A stretch of 64,000 bases of DNA. Source: Ottelia alismoides. Lineage: Eukaryota > Streptophyta > Magnoliopsida > Alismatales > Hydrocharitaceae. The notes below the pieces were generated by a model that had not been told where the DNA came from, did not search any database, and saw only the letters and a list, made by a program, of their open reading frames with translations. Location of the stretch: positions 62,001 through 126,000 of the forward strand of contig JAZKJV010011616.1 of the NCBI GenBank assembly GCA_037367405.1, written 5' to 3'. Shown piece by piece: positions 35,696 to 47,434 of this stretch (position 1 is its first letter; each line of letters starts with the position of its first letter). The position numbers and the translations under genes are program-made.

Positions 35696-37580
35696 TATAT
35701 ACTGCGTATATACTTTAGCCATAACTCATACTTTCGTATTTTCTTATGAATATGGCTAATAATTCTTTAAAATTTTTTAAAATCCTTAATAAAAAGATGC
35801 TATTATTCCTCAAAATTCTTTGTGTATTTACTGATTAATAAATCAGGTGAAAATGTTTTTTGCAAAATGTTTGAAAATTGTTTGAAAATCTTTGTGAAAA
35901 TCTTTTGAAAACTATTTGGAAAATGATTTGTTACATGTTTTCAACCTTTGTAAAAATGTGTTGTTTGTAAAATTTATTTTCTTTGTGTGAAATAAAAATA
36001 TTTAAAAAATGATTTGCAAATGGTTTGAAAAATGGGTGCAAAAATATTTTGAAAAATCTATCTATACTATTTGAAAACCTTTGCAAAATGATTTTCAAAT
36101 CTGTGTACATGTTTGTAAAATGTTTGTAATAATTATTTTGGACTATAGTTTTCAAAATTACTTGAAAAACTTGTGTCAAATAAGTTTGAGGAATATATAC
36201 ATCTCACCTAAAATCCACTATATATACTTCTAAAATTGACCACTTACCCTTGTAAATTCTTAAAATCCACTTCTTATAAATATAAGTACTCCCGTGTAAA
36301 TATTTGTACCTAGTTTTTAGCCAAAATCTTTTTGTTTTCTAAAATCCCAAAAACATTTGCAAAATTAAAAATCCAAAAACATTTGAAAAATCTTATTGAA
36401 AAATACAAAAAATGCATATGCATCATATTTTCAAAAATCCATAAAAAGTTCAAAATCTTTGAATATTGCATCACAAAAAATATTTTTGTATATCATTTGC
36501 ATAGCATGAGCATTTTTCGGATTGAGTTTGATAGTTGAACGAGTCTAAGAAAAATCCGGAGATTGGAGCTTGATTGGACCTTAAAATCTACCTAATAACA
36601 GGAACCTTATAGGAACTGGGTTTGAGGTACTTCAGGTCTAGTTGACTTAATTCTTTGAGGATCACGAGACTTGGTTTAATGGATTCTTGACTGTCTAAGT
36701 AGAGTATTTCGGAGCACACGCACGAATCTTGTTGATAATGACCTAACTTGGATACCTGCACCTTTCATGGCTCAACTCAGTTGGGGTGGTGAGGGGATTG
36801 GATTTGCTGGTATGAGACGCACACAAGTGGAAACACTTTCCCTCCTCTATGGAGGGAAGTGCACCCCAACCCGTCCAGTGATGAGGAATTCTAAAGACAT
36901 GAGAGTGTGGGTTGTGAATAACTCTCTATGTAAATGCTGTTGTGAATAGTATTTCAAAAAAAGAAAAAAAAGAATAGTATTGCAAAGTATGTACATATGT
37001 TGTATAGCCAATAAGCAATCTTGAGTTCCAAAGTCATATCATGTGAGCCTGCAGCTGGATGACTTGACAACACTGGTCTTGCATCCTAGGATAGGTAGCT
37101 ACACTGGCTACCGTCCATTCTTCTCTTCACCTCCTCTTCTTGAGACGGTTGCCACTTGAACTTAGAAAGGAATACCCCGCTCCTCGAGGAAGGAGTCATT
37201 GGATTGGGGAATCATTGGATTGTCATACTGGAGAAGTCAGTTTCTTTGTCATTCTAGTTGGGGAGAGCCACCATTACTTACACTGTATGAGTCAGATTCA
37301 TAGTCGTAAGGGTTTGCGTATGAGTTGAGATATTTCTGACCTGGCTATTTAGGAGACTTGAGTTGAGTTTTGGGATTCTCAGGGACTGTTGAATTTCAAA
37401 TCTGGTTCTCATAAAGGTTCCGCCCGCACTAAAATTCCAAAGCTCTAACTTAAGCTCCAAACTTTGATTTTGTGAAGACAAGTTTGACAATTAAACTTAT
37501 TCCAATTTCCTTCTTTTTCTTTTCTTTAGTTTTCTTTTCTGCACTTATTACATAAGTGTTTGCTAGGGACTAGCAAAGGC
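35696..37580 (+). other. RE-D 3' noncoding region
   Basis: AT-rich TTTGAAAAT-type degenerate repeats (35840-36180) are followed by the block conserved among all six elements (36550-36740). On the minus strand, 37278-37490, is a stop-free antisense stretch (SSQNQSLELKLELW, GGTF) related to those of RE-B and RE-E. No sense gene is seen. Confidence 0.6.
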
Positions 37581-37593
37581 AAGTATAGGGGAA
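37581..37593 (+). other. RE-D polypurine tract
   Basis: AAGTATAGGGGAA directly precedes the 3' LTR start TGATGAATC. It would prime plus-strand synthesis. Confidence 0.85.
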
Positions 37594-40500
37594 TGATGAA
37601 TCTACGTTTCATCATCTTTTTTCTAATCATTTTGGCCTTAAAAACCCTAGTAAATGCATGTAAATAGCATTAATTCATGCATTTTAGCATTCATGCATAT
37701 GTGTGTAAACACTATATAAAATGTGGTTTTTAAAGCCAAAATTATAGAATAAAGAAAAGAAAAGAAAAAGAATAAAATATTGTAAATATTTTATGACCCG
37801 AAACCCCGAGACCTAAGCATCTCGATGACCAGGTCGATCAGGAATAAAGTAGGGGGAGACAAGGGCCAAAATACAGCAAAAATTCCTTTTAATTCATTCA
37901 TTCTTTATCCATTTTGGGACCTATTTTTGGTACCACTTTTTATACTTCAAATAAAGAAACTTTGTACATGAAAGTTGTAGATAATTAAATAAAGAAAAGT
38001 ACAAAATTGATTTCACTCAAAGATAATTAAAAATAAAAAGTTATGGTCTAAATAAAAATCCAGAATACCAACATCCCAGACCTGTATCTCACAAATAAAA
38101 ACTCCAAATGCATCAAACTTACCTTTAATTGTATATAATTTAAAATAATCTATTTAATGGCGGTGGTTTCGCTTTTGGCGGAGCTACGGTTTGAAAGATG
38201 AGTTTTGGACCCCTATTGTATACTTGTACAGATTAAAATATTCATTTTATTATGTATTCATTATTTTTATAATTTTTTATTTTTATAATTTTGTAAATAT
38301 TACTTATAATAAATATGTACATTAAAATAAGAATAAAAACATAAAAGAAACATAAAAATAAAATACATGTATATATAATACATAGGTATAATACCTATAT
38401 ACATACCTATATAGAATATACTTTTATTTTATTGTGTACAAAATACCTCAGAAAAATAAAAAAAATATAATTAAGTGTATAAAAATATTTTATAACTTTA
38501 AAAAATAATAAACAAAAATAAATAAATTAAAATACACAAAATAAAAATAAAACAATAAAATATATAGGTAAAAATACCTATATAAGCCTATAATAGTAAC
38601 TTGTAATTATAGACCTCAGAAAAATAAATAAAATTACCATAAAATAATTTATAAAATAATAAACATTTTTTATTTTGAAACCAAAAATTAAAAAATTAAT
38701 TTGCTATTTTTAATTGATTTTACAAAATGTTTTTCCAGGCTTTTTCCTGGTTGGTCCACGTATACCAACTAGGTGGGCTGGAGAGTTGACCTCGGGTCAA
38801 CTCTCTGACCCCTGCCTGCGCGTGTCAGAATTGTTTTGTTTTGTCAATTTCAACCTTTTTTCGAGGACGCACCTTTCACCTGTTGGAGATGGAACCTTCA
38901 CGACTTTTGATCCTTATGCATCCCTCATACACGCCCAGGGTTGTCCTCGTTCATCGCGTCGCTGAATCGATGGCTACGCATTGATCTTTGAGCCTCTATG
39001 GCCATCTATTCAAAAAGACCCCAAACCCTTCCATTCCCTTTTGAACCCTCTTCTACCTAGCTTTGACCTTGGTCGTGGAGCTCTGGATCAACTCATGTGA
39101 CAGAGGAATCTCCATCTCCTTCGCGCGAGGTCAGGCGAAGGCCAGAGCGGCGCTTCCACCCACCTCTGGCCAAGTGGTCGTCGAGGTCCATCTCAGGTGC
39201 TTCTGCCCCTTTGAGGTCCATTTTATTATCGTTTTCTTGCATTTATTCGTATATTGTAATTTTAGGATCCAATACCATATCCTTTCCCTTCGTTTTATCC
39301 AATCGAACATCCACCTCCTTCACTCGCTGGAGTACGCTCCAACGAGCTTCATTTTCGCACCATACGCCACCCAATCCTCTCGTCTCTGTCTTGGGGCCAT
39401 CTACTGTGTTTGTTGTGCTTACTTGCAGGTCCCAGGGTTAGAGAGACTCCAGCTGGAGTCGACTTTTGTCCAAGACAAGGTACATGGGGCCGCAACTTCC
39501 CCTCGACTCCTCGGTGGCCCACCGGCGCTTCCCCCGCCATTTTGACGTCGCCAATCGTTAGAGGAACTATCCAGGAAGCCTCTCGGTCATTTTGGAGCAA
39601 CATCGAGCCGCGGGAGCGGCGCATCGGAGTTGGAGAAGCTTGCCCAGCCGGAGCAGTGTCCCCGTTCGTCCTGTGCATCTCGCCACCGTTGGATCAGACC
39701 ACTTCTTGGAGGCGAGCAACTGTCGTAGGATCATATCGTGCTCCGGTCGTTCGATCACGCGAAGATCTTCTAATCAGGGTCGTTCAAGGCCGAAGCGGTA
39801 TAGAGCGTTTTGGCGCTGACATGTTGATTAGTGAGAAGCCCGCCACCATCAGATCGTGTGCGTCACCCTCCGTTCGATCATCAGCATCCATCTGATCTTC
39901 ATCGTCGAAATCGAAGTGGTATCGTTTTACGTGGTGTTGGCACGTGTTTACGTGGCTGATCTGAACCGTCGACGCCCGTAGCAGTTGGGGTATTTTGCTA
40001 ACTACGCCCCGCAAGCTTTTTGTATTTAAAGTTTAGCGTATAAACTTTCAATTGTCGTTGTATATTTTTGTAATAATTGCCGACACGCCCTTGAACTTCT
40101 TAGATTTGCAGAACAGTCCTTCCCAGGCGCACGTGCTCACGCACGCGCCTCCTGGGAATTTTGCAGGTGTAACCTCGTAACTCTTGCTATTAATATTTAG
40201 TCCAGCAAATATTTTATTCAGCTATAAGTTTGTGGAAATTTTGCGCAGAGGCCCTCAGACTTTTCTTATATTACAAAAATGCCCCTGGCTTGCATGTATT
40301 TTCTTGTCATTGTCTCTATTTTTTGCATGCCTCTATAAAACTCGAAAAAATCCCCAAAACTCATCATAGGTCTCTGTTGCATAGTAGTTTAATATCATAT
40401 TTTTATTTTGCATATTTATTGCATTTTATTATTTATAAAGATTCAAAAACAACCTTTTTCAGCACTATTTGCATTGTAAAATCCATAAAAATTATGAAAA

Positions 40501-41373
40501 CACCTCAGAAAATTCCCAAAAATATATATTTTGTGTCTTTTAGAGTGTTTTAGCTCCATACCAAAAATCAGTAAAAATATAAAAGAAAAACCCCTAAAAA
40601 TTATAAAAACTCTAAAAAACTTCATAAAAATATAAAAAAAATCATAAAAAATCTAAAAATTGTGTTTTCTCTTCCTGATTTTTTTTTATTTTGTTATCTC
40701 TAATTTAAAATTAATTTGGGATATTTTTGTTACTGTTTACTATTTTTCATTCCCATTTTAGTTTCAGCTTTATATTTATTCACTGTTTTCAGTATTTTTG
40801 ACTTTCAAAATACCAAAATAAATTAGGAAAAATCTAGAAAAATCACAAAAACATTAGAAAAATATAAAAAGCCTAAAAATATTGTATTTCCTGGTGTTTG
40901 ATTATTTTACCCCTTTTTATAAATACCTCAACCTCTCTTTTCTTAAAGTGTATCTGTATTCTATTATTGAAAAAGAAAATATAAAAATATAAAATATAAA
41001 AAGAAAAAATAAAACAGAAATATAAAAATCAAAATACAAAAATATAAAATTAAAAATTAAATAAAAAAATTAAAAATAAAAAAACCACACAAACATAGCA
41101 TAGATAGACACTTGATCACACACACATTTTGAGCTTATTGCCCCGTTCTACCTGTTTGCTCCCTGTGTTCGACCTCTACACATACTTGCACCTATACACA
41201 TCTTTGTTGTAGAGTTATAATAAATTTTAACTCCGCACATTCACTTTGATTTCCTTATTTGATTGTTGTGGGTTAATTGTTGATTAATTGAGATTTCGTG
41301 AGCGGTCGCTTAGCGACACTGTGGTCCCGCCTTGTGTGGTCTACTTTAGACCCTCGCTAAATCTCGATTATCA
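37594..41373 (+). repeat. RE-D 3' LTR
   Basis: 3780 bases, near-identical by eye to 27981-31745 over its whole length. It ends GATTATCA, then AAAGC, and returns to MULE sequence. Confidence 0.95.
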
Positions 41374-41689
41374 AAAGCTTCGAAGATCCCAAGGATGGAT
41401 CCTTGAGAAGAAATAGGGATTGTTTATGGACGTAGAACTTGGTGACAAAATGTTTTCTTAGAATTTTTATATTGATGGCATACTTTATAAATGTGACATA
41501 GTTTTAGGGGTAAAATTGGTAACATGTAACTTTTTCTGTGAGAGTTAATGTATAAAATAGATGGCAACTAACACAAGGTTATGGCATGTATGAGTTAAGC
41601 ATTTTTCGAGGTCTTGTATGTAATTCGCAATTTTGCAGGGTTATGAATGTTATTACAAAATTACTCAGAGTTATGAGTGTAAAAAACCC
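41374..41689. other. MULE right arm and terminal inverted repeat
   Basis: About 230 bases of unique sequence are followed by the right inverted terminus (41602-41689), which ends GTGTAAAAAACCC. No gene is seen. Confidence 0.85.
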
Positions 41690-43394
41690 AAATTTAATTT
41701 GAAAAATCATTTGAAAACTATTTGGGAAATGTTTTGTAAAGCATTTTCAACCTTTTGTAAAAACGTTTTGTTTGGAAAAAATTTTATTTCATTGTTTAAA
41801 ATAAATGTTTTGAAAATCTATTTGCAAATGGTTTGAAAAATGGTTGCAAAAATAGTTTGAAAATCTATACATACTGTTTGAAAAATCATTAAAAAATGAT
41901 TTTCAAATTTTGTAAAATGTTTGTAAAAATTATTTGTCAAATTAGTTTGCTAAATAAAATTTTCAAAATATTTGCAAAAATATGTTCAAATTATTTTGAG
42001 AACTTCGTACATGATTCAAACAAATAAAGTCCCTTGTACAAACCTTGTATATATAAGCCCTATGTAAATCCTTCACCTAATCTTGTAAATAATATGATGC
42101 ACTTCCGTGTAAATAGCTGCATATATCCCCTTTGTTCTAAAAACCTTTTTGTTTTGAAATATACCTAAAATTTTGTCATACTAAAAATCCTTCAAACATT
42201 TGCAAAATCTTTTCAAAGACCAGCACACAAATTTGCAAAACTTTTTCAAAAATCCATAAAAGGTTAAAAACCAAAAAATTGCAACACAAATATATTTTCC
42301 TTACTTTCTGCATAGCATTTGCATTTTTCATATTTGTATTAACAATTGAACAAGTCTTAATAAAATCTAGAGATTGGAGCTTGGTTGGACCTTAATCACA
42401 GGAACCTTATAGGAATTGGAATTGAGGCACTTTTGTCTACAAGACTTAATTCTTACATACCACGAGACTTAGTTCAATGTCATCTTGACTGCATAAGTAG
42501 AATATTTTAGGATGCATTCATGACTCCTGTTGATAATGACTAGCTTGCACACTCATACCCTACACTTTGCTCACATCAATTGAAGTTGTAGAGTGTTGGA
42601 TTTTATGGCATGAGAATCAAGCCAATGGAAACATCGAAAGTCACACATCTTTGGCCATTGGATGCCAACCCGATCCAATATCAAAGAGGTCTTAAGGCAA
42701 AAGTTGTGGGTTGGAATAATGTTTCAAAATAGGGATTTTCTACTCGCTGAAGATGAAAAAGTCCATATATAAATGTTGTTATATATAGTATTCAATAAAA
42801 ATGCATAATCAAAAAACTCCAAAAAAGGGCAAAACTCAACAAAACATCAATTCCCGTTGGAGCATGTATATATTTGTATAGTCAATAAGCAAGCTTGAGC
42901 TTTAAAGTCATGTGTATGTGAGCCTGCAGCCCGGTGACTTGGCTACATTGGTCAGGCATCATAGGACAGGTAGATACATTCGTTGTCATCCATTCTTGTC
43001 TCCACCTCCTCTTCTTGAGACGTTTGTATTTGAATTTAGAAAGGAATACATCGCTTCTCGAGGAAAGAGTTGTTAGTTTGGGGAATTAGGGTCACCATTT
43101 TGATGTAGACTGACTTTTACCATTTCAACTGAGGAAAGCTACATATTACACAATGTTCAAGATAGATTCATAGCCATAAGGGTTTGTGTATTAGTTGACT
43201 TATTCGGACCTGGATATTGAGGAGACTTGGGCAGAGTGTTGTGACCGACTTAACTCCAAACATTGATTTGGTAAGGACAAGCTTAAAAGTTAAAATCAAT
43301 CCATCTTCTTTCTTTTTCTTTTTCTTTTTTTTTATTTTCTGTACTTATAATCATAAGTGTTTTATAGGGACTAGAAAAAGCAAGTATAGGGGGG
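41690..43394 (+). other. RE-C 3' noncoding region, continued, with polypurine tract
   Basis: It starts with the second copy of AAATTTAAT (41690-41698) and continues RE-C exactly where RE-B continues at 15661: TTTGAAAAT repeats, the conserved GATTGGAG block (42370-42500), and CAAGTATAGGGGGG ending at 43394. A T-rich run lies at 43307-43334. Confidence 0.8.
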
Positions 43395-44586
43395 TGGTAA
43401 ATCTCCATTTCATCACATCTATTCTTTCATTTTGGCCTTTAAACCCTATCTAAATGCATGTATATATTATTACTTTGCATAAACTGACATTCATTATTTA
43501 TTTTATAAATATTGTATAAAATACATTGTTTAAAGCCAAAATAAAAAAAAAAAGAGAAGAAGAAATTGAATAAAATTCCAAAGGTATTTTATGACCCTAA
43601 ACTCGAGACCAAGGCATCATGATGACTGGGTCGACAAGGAATAAAGTAGGGGGAGATAAGGGCCATTAAGTAAAAGAGCCCCTAATTCATAAATGCCCAA
43701 TAATCAACATTTGATGCTCATTTTATTCTTTACTTTTTATACCTTAAATAAGAAACTATGTACATGAAAGATGTAGATAAAAATATATAGAAAAATACAA
43801 ACTTTACTTTGCACAAAATAATATAAATTGTGCATTCTTTGCTCAGAATAAAAATCTAAAATTCAAACTTGTCAGACCCATATCTTCTTCATATTAACTC
43901 AAAATGTATCAAAATCACTTTAATTATATATAACTTTTTATTAGCTATTTAATTGTGGTTTCATTTAATTTGGATTTAAGATACAAAAGTTAGGTTTTGG
44001 ACCCTTATTGTACAATATACTTGAATAAAATATTCATTTTATTTATACTTTATATTCTTCATTATTTTACATTTTTTAAATTTTATAAATATTCTTTACA
44101 ATGTATATACATATTTAAAATCAAATAAAATCCTAAAATATGCTAAAATAAAATGACATACAAAAAAATACATAGATGAATATACTATACACATACATAT
44201 ATAATTTACACCTCTATTTAATTAAGTTCTTAAATAAACTTAGAAAAAAATAAAATAACATTTTTGTGTCTATTAAAATAAGTTATAAATATATAAATTA
44301 TGTAATTAAAATAATAGAATATAAAATACAAAATAAAATTAAATAAAATACACATAACATAGGTAAGTATATCAATAAATGAGCCTCTAAAAAATCCTAA
44401 AATAAATTAAGTTTAAAAAATAAATTAAAATCAAAATAAAATACTACATAAAGTAATAAATATTTTTTATGTTTTTACCAAAATATTAATAAAATCATTT
44501 AATATTTTAAATTTAATCAATAAGAGTTATTTGGCTTGTTATGTCATGTAGTGAGTCGATGCGGACCAAGAAAGGTGTGACCCTAT

Positions 44587-44600
44587 TTGACCCAAGTCAA
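44587..44600 (+). promoter_or_regulatory. Inverted W-box pair in RE-C 3' LTR
   Basis: TTGACCCAAGTCAA, identical to 18543-18556 although the surrounding LTR sequence has diverged. Confidence 0.45.
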
Positions 44601-44798
44601 CTCCTCTTCTTCTTGGTCGTCCCACCAGTCAGAGTGTTGGACCCAATGTTCTTCGATTTTTTCCCATTGACCCTTGTATGTTTTGCGGTTAATTCCTTCT
44701 TGACCTTTGCTCCACGATCATCCTTCTTTCGCATGCCCATCTTTTATCAATCTAAGGAGCGTCGATGAGTTTGCTTTCATCGGTCAATGGACCCCATG

Positions 44799-44806
44799 TA
44801 TAAATA
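44799..44806 (+). promoter_or_regulatory. Candidate TATA box of RE-C 3' LTR
   Basis: TATAAATA is followed by a pyrimidine-rich stretch. It is the counterpart of TATAAAG at 18754, supporting this as the LTR core promoter. Confidence 0.6.
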
Positions 44807-45001
44807 ATATCTTCTACCTTTCTTTACCCTTTCATCCCTCTTCCGCCATTCAAACCCTAATCTCCGTGCACCTCGAGCATCCTGGTGATAGCACAAACCT
44901 TGGGGATGATTCAGTGAGCTAGTTGGTTTTGAATCAAGGTTGATCCGAGCTCCAATCACCTGCTCTGTCGTGAGTTAGCTCCACTCAGTCCAGGTGAAAA
45001 G

Positions 45002-46988
45002 TGGAAAATCAGAGTTGCTAAAATGAGCTAACAAATCAGCTTCACTTGTCACTGAGGCAACTACTCAGATCTCTTGACTATTTCAACAACTAACCCACAT
45101 AATAAATAAATCAAGAAAAATAGTGTGAATCAAAATTTCATACAACCTACTAAAAATGTATAATCACGAGCAAATAGGGGTCAAACACATGAAGCAAATG
45201 TATAGAGCAATGTGAATAAAAGAAAATCTAACACAATGTGTCGCTCAAATGCATAGCTGAACTTTGGTTTTGGGTGGGTTTTTTATTTCATATTTTTTAT
45301 TTGTTTTATATTTGTATATTTTGTTTTCAATTCTATATTTTTATATTTTCTTTTTATATTTAAGATATTTATAATCCTTTTTTTAAATATAAAATATATG
45401 ATATATAAGGGTATATATACAATAGGTTGTAATTACTAATAAAAAGAGTCAAAATAATGTAAATAAAATGTTTTTGGGTTTTAAATATTTTTTAGTGTTT
45501 TTCTAATTTTTTAGGAATTTTGCTATTTTTATATATTTTTAAAGTAAAAAATACCCTCAATCAGGGATTAAATAAATATCTGAATTTGAAATGGAGACTG
45601 AAAATAGTAAAATAGGTGTAAAATTCTTCAAATTAATTTCAATATATAGATAATAATATAAATAAAATTATACAATAGAAGATATATTTCCGTATTTTTT
45701 GGAATTTTCAATCTTTTTAAACTGGATTGTGGAGCTTTTTGTTTTTTATAAGTTTTTATTTCTATTTAACATAATAAAATACACAAAAATTAAAAATCAA
45801 AATTCTATCATGAAACTATACTACAACATGCACCTAGTCTATTTTTTTGTGATTTTTGAATCACAATAGCTATTAATAAAAATGAGAGAACATGGACAAA
45901 AATTATTGAACTGGTAGGGGCATAAATTAAATAAAAATAATTGCGAGGACTACGTTGAAATATACCTAAACTTTATAATTGTAGTTCAAATTTAAAGCAT
46001 CAGAAATAAATTACAAAAGGGCATGGGGCCTTCCTACAAAAAGGCACATCTCACGAATGCAATTACAAGTAAGTCTAGTACCCTTCTTGCAAATGTTTCA
46101 AAATATTTGAAGTGTACAAATAAATTACAAGATTACTAAATAAAGCGGTAAAAATGTGTGGTAGATGCTGCAAAGTACCCCCACTAAGGTGCGATCATGC
46201 GGCTGAGGACTGCTCACTTGGACACGTGACGAAACCTAATATTGCAATGCTGGTTCGCCTTAGATGCCCCTGATTAGATACATAAATATGATCGAACAGT
46301 GGAATCATGAGAAGATCAGACTTAGCTGTGCGACCTGGGTGGCGGAGCTTGATCCAATGATGCGGAGAGTATCTCGAATAAAAACATATGAACAGGCCCC
46401 TGATGAGCTTCGATTGACCGTTACTTCGAATCCTTCTATTCCCAAGATCTCGAGAAGGGAGAAAAATGTTCCTGGGGGTCTTCCGTGTCGACTTATATCT
46501 TCAAAAATGGTCAGGACCTTGCGAGATGCTCAAGCAAGGTACAAGACCTAGACCTTGTCCCTGTACCTAGACGAGCCCCGAAGGACTCCCTTTCCTTGTT
46601 TGCTCCTGAAGGAACTGGTTAGAACAAAAACGTTGGAGCTCAGGGAAGCTCTTGAGGGTGGAATAACAATGAGGATGGCACAAATGATAGTCTCCAGCGT
46701 ATGACGGAGGATGGAGGCTCGATCTTCATATTATGGGCAGATCTGGGTGGATGACAGGGTGAGGATGAGAGGAAGGTGATAAGGAGTGAGACGAAGGTGA
46801 TAGGGGATGCGAAGCTAACCACAGGTGGAGGAGCTAGTGCTCTGTTGCACGATGAAGTTGGAAAATAAGGGTAGCTGAAGGGAATTAAGTAGAACTATAA
46901 GCTAGACTATGCTAATGTGTTCCTAAATAATCAAAAATACAAAAGAGGACGGAGGTTACCGACATAACACCACCAAAAGCAAAGGCTT

Positions 46989-47032
<44 letters not shown>

Positions 47033-47418
47033 CAATTCTCGTGTATAAAGTTTCTTTATATTAGGTATCAAAAGTAGAAAAATAAAATGGCTCCCAAAAA
47101 GTGAATAAATGATGAATAAATAGAAGGGATTTTCATTGAATTATTGACCCTTATCTCCCCCTACTTTATTCCTTGTCGACCTAGTCATCAAGATGCCTAG
47201 GTCTCAGGGTTTAGGGTCATAAAATACCTTTGGCATTTAATTCTTTTTATTTTCTTTCCTTTGTTCTATAATTTTGGCATTAGAAATAGTATTTTATACA
47301 GTATTTATACAACAAAGAATGAATGTTAATTTGCACAAATTAAGGGTATTTACATGCATTAACTAGGGTTTTTAAGACCAAAATGATAGAATAAAGGTGA
47401 TGAAATGGAGATTCATCA
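45002..47418 (-). repeat. RE-E 3' LTR (short variant)
   Basis: On the minus strand it starts TGATGAATCTCC at 47418 and ends TTTTCCA at 45002. The start (with conserved block 47150-47230) and the AT-rich end match the other LTRs. At 2417 bases it is about 1.4 kb shorter: most of the upstream AT-rich block and the G-box/W-box region are absent. A (TA)n microsatellite is at the break and a different GC-richer centre occupies 46100-46960. Confidence 0.75.
46991..47027. repeat. (AT)n microsatellite
   Basis: About 18 uninterrupted AT units inside the RE-E LTR, exactly where this LTR departs from the others. Confidence 0.9.
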
Positions 47419-47434
47419 CCCCCCCCATACTTGA
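47419..47434 (-). other. RE-E polypurine tract
   Basis: On the minus strand TCAAGTATGGGGGGGG directly precedes the LTR start TGATGAATC. The G-run is longer than in its relatives. Confidence 0.85.

Larger units (their letters stand above)
27981..41373 (+). mobile_element. RE-D: near-complete non-autonomous LTR retrotransposon
   Basis: LTRs of 3765 and 3780 bases flank a 5.85-kb internal region with a primer-binding site, leader, a single protease-containing frame, a hairpin/G-run array and a polypurine tract. Flanks ACAGC (27976-27980) and AAAGC (41374-41378) look like a 5-bp target duplication with one change. The two LTRs are very similar by eye, with only scattered substitutions and small indels, making RE-D probably the youngest event here. 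It lacks gag zinc knuckle, RT and integrase. It is inserted in the MULE. Confidence 0.92.
26642..41689. mobile_element. Mutator-like DNA transposon (MULE) split by RE-D
   Basis: Both ends begin GGG(A/T)TTTTTACAC(C/T)CATAAC(C/T)CTGAGTAATTTT as inverted repeats of about 87 bases and are flanked by a perfect 9-bp duplication. Without the 13.4-kb RE-D insertion the element would be about 1.65 kb. It inserted in the 3' noncoding part of RE-C; RE-B keeps the unoccupied version of that site near 15653. No transposase frame is recognised, so it is non-autonomous. Its GC-rich interior is unlike all surrounding DNA and could be captured host sequence (Pack-MULE style), which is inference. Confidence 0.88.
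43395..45001 (+). repeat. RE-C 3' LTR, interrupted by RE-E
   Basis: It starts TGGTAAATCTCC and matches 17384-18950 by eye, including the conserved block (43585-43663), W-box pair and TATA box. The match ends around GTCCAGGTGAAAAG (45001), where the end of a minus-strand LTR begins. The remainder should lie beyond the right edge of the window. Confidence 0.8.

Noticed and set aside
46264..46551. 95-codon open frame in the RE-E LTR centre
   Set aside because: It runs opposite to RE-E inside the LTR, has no recognisable domain, and no second copy is available to test conservation.
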